From the NCBI RefSeq assembly GCF_000258765.1, contig NZ_AJLT01000034.1, positions 1 to 35,293 of the forward strand: a DNA stretch of 35,293 nucleotides. The letters run 5' to 3'. Shown here in pieces: positions 34,024 to 35,293 of the stretch; the stretch's first letter is position 1, and the number at the start of each line of letters is the position of its first letter. The notes under the pieces are model-generated. The model made no database searches. It saw only the letters and a list, made by a program, of their open reading frames with translations, and was not told the DNA's origin. The translations under genes and the position numbers were made by a program. The DNA comes from Gillisia marina. GTDB taxonomy: Bacteria > Bacteroidota > Bacteroidia > Flavobacteriales > Flavobacteriaceae.

Positions 34024-35293
34024 TTATATACTTAAGTATAATTTTCCTTGTACCGGAGAAGTTTGTCCGTCGTTGTAATTCAGGATATAGAAGTATACAC
34101 CTACTGGTAAAACATCATCTCCTAATGTTCCTGACTGATTTGAAATTCCATCCCAATCTCCCGTATTCGCATTTCCTTTGAATACAACATTACCCCATCT
34201 ATTAAAAATTTCAATAGAGTAGTTAGGGAAGTTTTCAGCGATATCCGGAATTACAAATCTATCATTGATTCCGTCACCATTTGGAGAGAATCCTTCTGGG
34301 ATTCCACAGAATTCAACTTTTGCAACAACTGCAATTCTCTCTGTGCTTTCACATCCTGTAGTTCCATCTAAGGAAGCACCATAGTAAGTAACACCATTTT
34401 CTAGAGCTGTTGTAGCTGCAAGAGGCGAACCACCAGTTGATGAAGTGTAAATTAGAACTCCAGAACCAGTAAAGTTGTTGATTAAGTCTTGAACCGTAGG
34501 ATTATCACTTCTGCAGAATTCATCACCATCAGTTGAAAGTGTTGGAGCTGCAGGATCTGTTAAACTTACTGTTATCGTAGTAGCGTCAGATGAGCAAGTT
34601 GCTTCATCATTATTAGCAACCGCGTAAAAGATAGCTCCATCAGTTAATGCTGTAGTAGCATCAACAACAGTAGTCAATTCAGCATCTGAATAAATAATAA
34701 CATTATCTCCAGTTGCAACTAAATCTGCAGCTGTTGGGTTATCGATTAAACAGAAAGACTGATTTGCATCGGCAGTTGGTGCATCAGGAAGATCAGTTAC
34801 TGTAATTGTAAAGGTAGTAGTAGAAGTTCCAGTCACACAATCATCTGCACCATCCAACGTATAATCAAATTCAAAAACTCCAACACCTGCTGTCGCCGGG
34901 TTGAAAATTCCATTTTCGAATGGTGCATCAAAATCACCTAATGTATTTATACCATCAGATAAAAGTGAAGTTAATTGAACATCTTGCGCTTCAGTAATAC
35001 AGAAAGATGCAACTACAGGCGCACCTGCATTCGCTTCCTCAATATCTCTAACTGTAATTGTAAAGGTAGTCGTAGAAGTTCCAGTTACACAATCGTCTGC
35101 ACCATCTAACGTATAATCAAATTCAAAGGTTCCAACTCCAGCTGTAGCCGGATTGAAAATTCCATCTTCAAATGGAGCATCAAAATCACCTAAAGTGTTT
35201 ATTCCATCACCTAAAAGTGAAGTTAATTGAACATCTTGAGTTTCAGTAACACAGAAAGATGCCACCACAGGTTTTCCAGCTTCAGCTTCCTCA
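34024..35293 (-). CDS. Large secreted adhesin, C-terminal part (type IX type B secretion tail)
   Basis: The frame is open to the window edge, so the 5' end is missing. Visible: two tandem 84-residue repeats (VASFC...TITVRDIEEANAG), then two further Ig-like units (about 80 residues each, beginning DAPTADANQSFC and AAPTLSTDGDEFC), and a C-terminal gliding motility-associated domain (TIGR04131/CHU_C-like): GFSPNGDGINDRFVI, IFNRWGN, DWDG, LPVGVYFYIL and a short Gly-Lys-Leu end. Such tails mark type B cargo of the type IX system. It is followed by a PorP/SprF-like and an OmpA-like gene, the usual adhesin operon. Surface location and adhesion are inferred. Confidence 0.9.
   Translation of the reverse strand, partial: EEAEAGKPVVASFCVTETQDVQLTSLLGDGINTLGDFDAPFEDGIFNPATAGVGTFEFDYTLDGADDCVTGTSTTTFTITVRDIEEANAGAPVVASFCITEAQDVQLTSLLSDGINTLGDFDAPFENGIFNPATAGVGVFEFDYTLDGADDCVTGTSTTTFTITVTDLPDAPTADANQSFCLIDNPTAADLVATGDNVIIYSDAELTTVVDATTALTDGAIFYAVANNDEATCSSDATTITVSLTDPAAPTLSTDGDEFCRSDNPTVQDLINNFTGSGVLIYTSSTGGSPLAATTALENGVTYYGASLDGTTGCESTERIAVVAKVEFCGIPEGFSPNGDGINDRFVIPDIAENFPNYSIEIFNRWGNVVFKGNANTGDWDGISNQSGTLGDDVLPVGVYFYILNYNDGQTSPVQGKLYLSI
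34765..35293 (-). repeat. Tandem 252-bp coding repeats in the adhesin gene
   Basis: Two adjacent units of 252 bp (84 codons), 35016-34765 and 35293-35017 (partial beyond the edge), with mostly synonymous differences. The unit begins with VASFC and ends with TITV and an acidic linker. The array likely continues beyond the window. Confidence 0.8.

Overview
The window is AT-rich and its gene content points to a gliding, type IX-secreting member of the Flavobacteriia (family Flavobacteriaceae; genus not decidable from this alone). The evidence is GldJ, PorV, a PorP/SprF-OmpA-adhesin cluster with a type B secretion tail, two DUF-type or Bacteroidota-style lipoproteins, and Bacteroidota-type promoters (TAnnTTTG at -7). 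No rRNA operon, CRISPR array, prophage or insertion sequence is visible. The left edge cuts through the 3' end of a tRNA gene and the right edge cuts through a tandem-repeat adhesin, so the window may be a complete draft contig bounded by repeats.

Layout. 1-440: tRNA tail, terminator and a small GIY-YIG nuclease gene, followed by a second copy of the same tRNA tail and terminator. 0.5-4.1 kb: DoxX-like membrane protein, then murF and gldJ on the minus strand, separated by a 95-bp nested inverted repeat. 4.4-9 kb: porV, cdd, pdhA and pdhC on the plus strand; porU, which I would expect between gldJ and porV, is not there. 9-13.9 kb: M28 peptidase lipoprotein, SDR, SprT-like protein, mannose-1-phosphate guanylyltransferase and a DUF389 membrane protein, tightly packed. 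13.9-15.4 kb: MlaF/MlaE-like ABC pair on the minus strand. 15.5-17.1 kb: PafA-type phosphatase. 17.1-19.6 kb: minus-strand run of KAS III-like enzyme, methyltransferase (frameshifted) and GT2 glycosyltransferase. 19.8-22.7 kb: gcvP, also frameshifted. 22.8-24.4 kb: UbiA-like membrane protein convergent with an ECF sigma/zinc anti-sigma pair, whose anti-sigma frame is broken at an A7 run. 24.5-28.4 kb: M3 peptidase, purE, purK. 28.5-31.3 kb: HPRT-adenylate kinase fusion, obg, DUF4136 lipoprotein. 31.4-35.3 kb: OmpA-family protein, PorP/SprF-family protein and the C-terminal part of a large secreted adhesin.

How it fits together. Two separate groups serve type IX secretion and gliding: gldJ/porV near the left and the adhesin-porP-ompA operon at the right. 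purE, purK and the HPRT-ADK fusion form a purine de novo/salvage/interconversion neighbourhood around one divergent promoter region. pdhA-pdhC gives two of the pyruvate dehydrogenase components; the E1 beta subunit and E3 must be elsewhere.

The most notable points are the duplicated tRNA tail around the GIY-YIG gene, the missing porU, the three one-base frame breaks within 5.5 kb (errors or real decay or slippage), the nested inverted repeat between murF and gldJ, and the unassigned KAS III-methyltransferase-glycosyltransferase operon.
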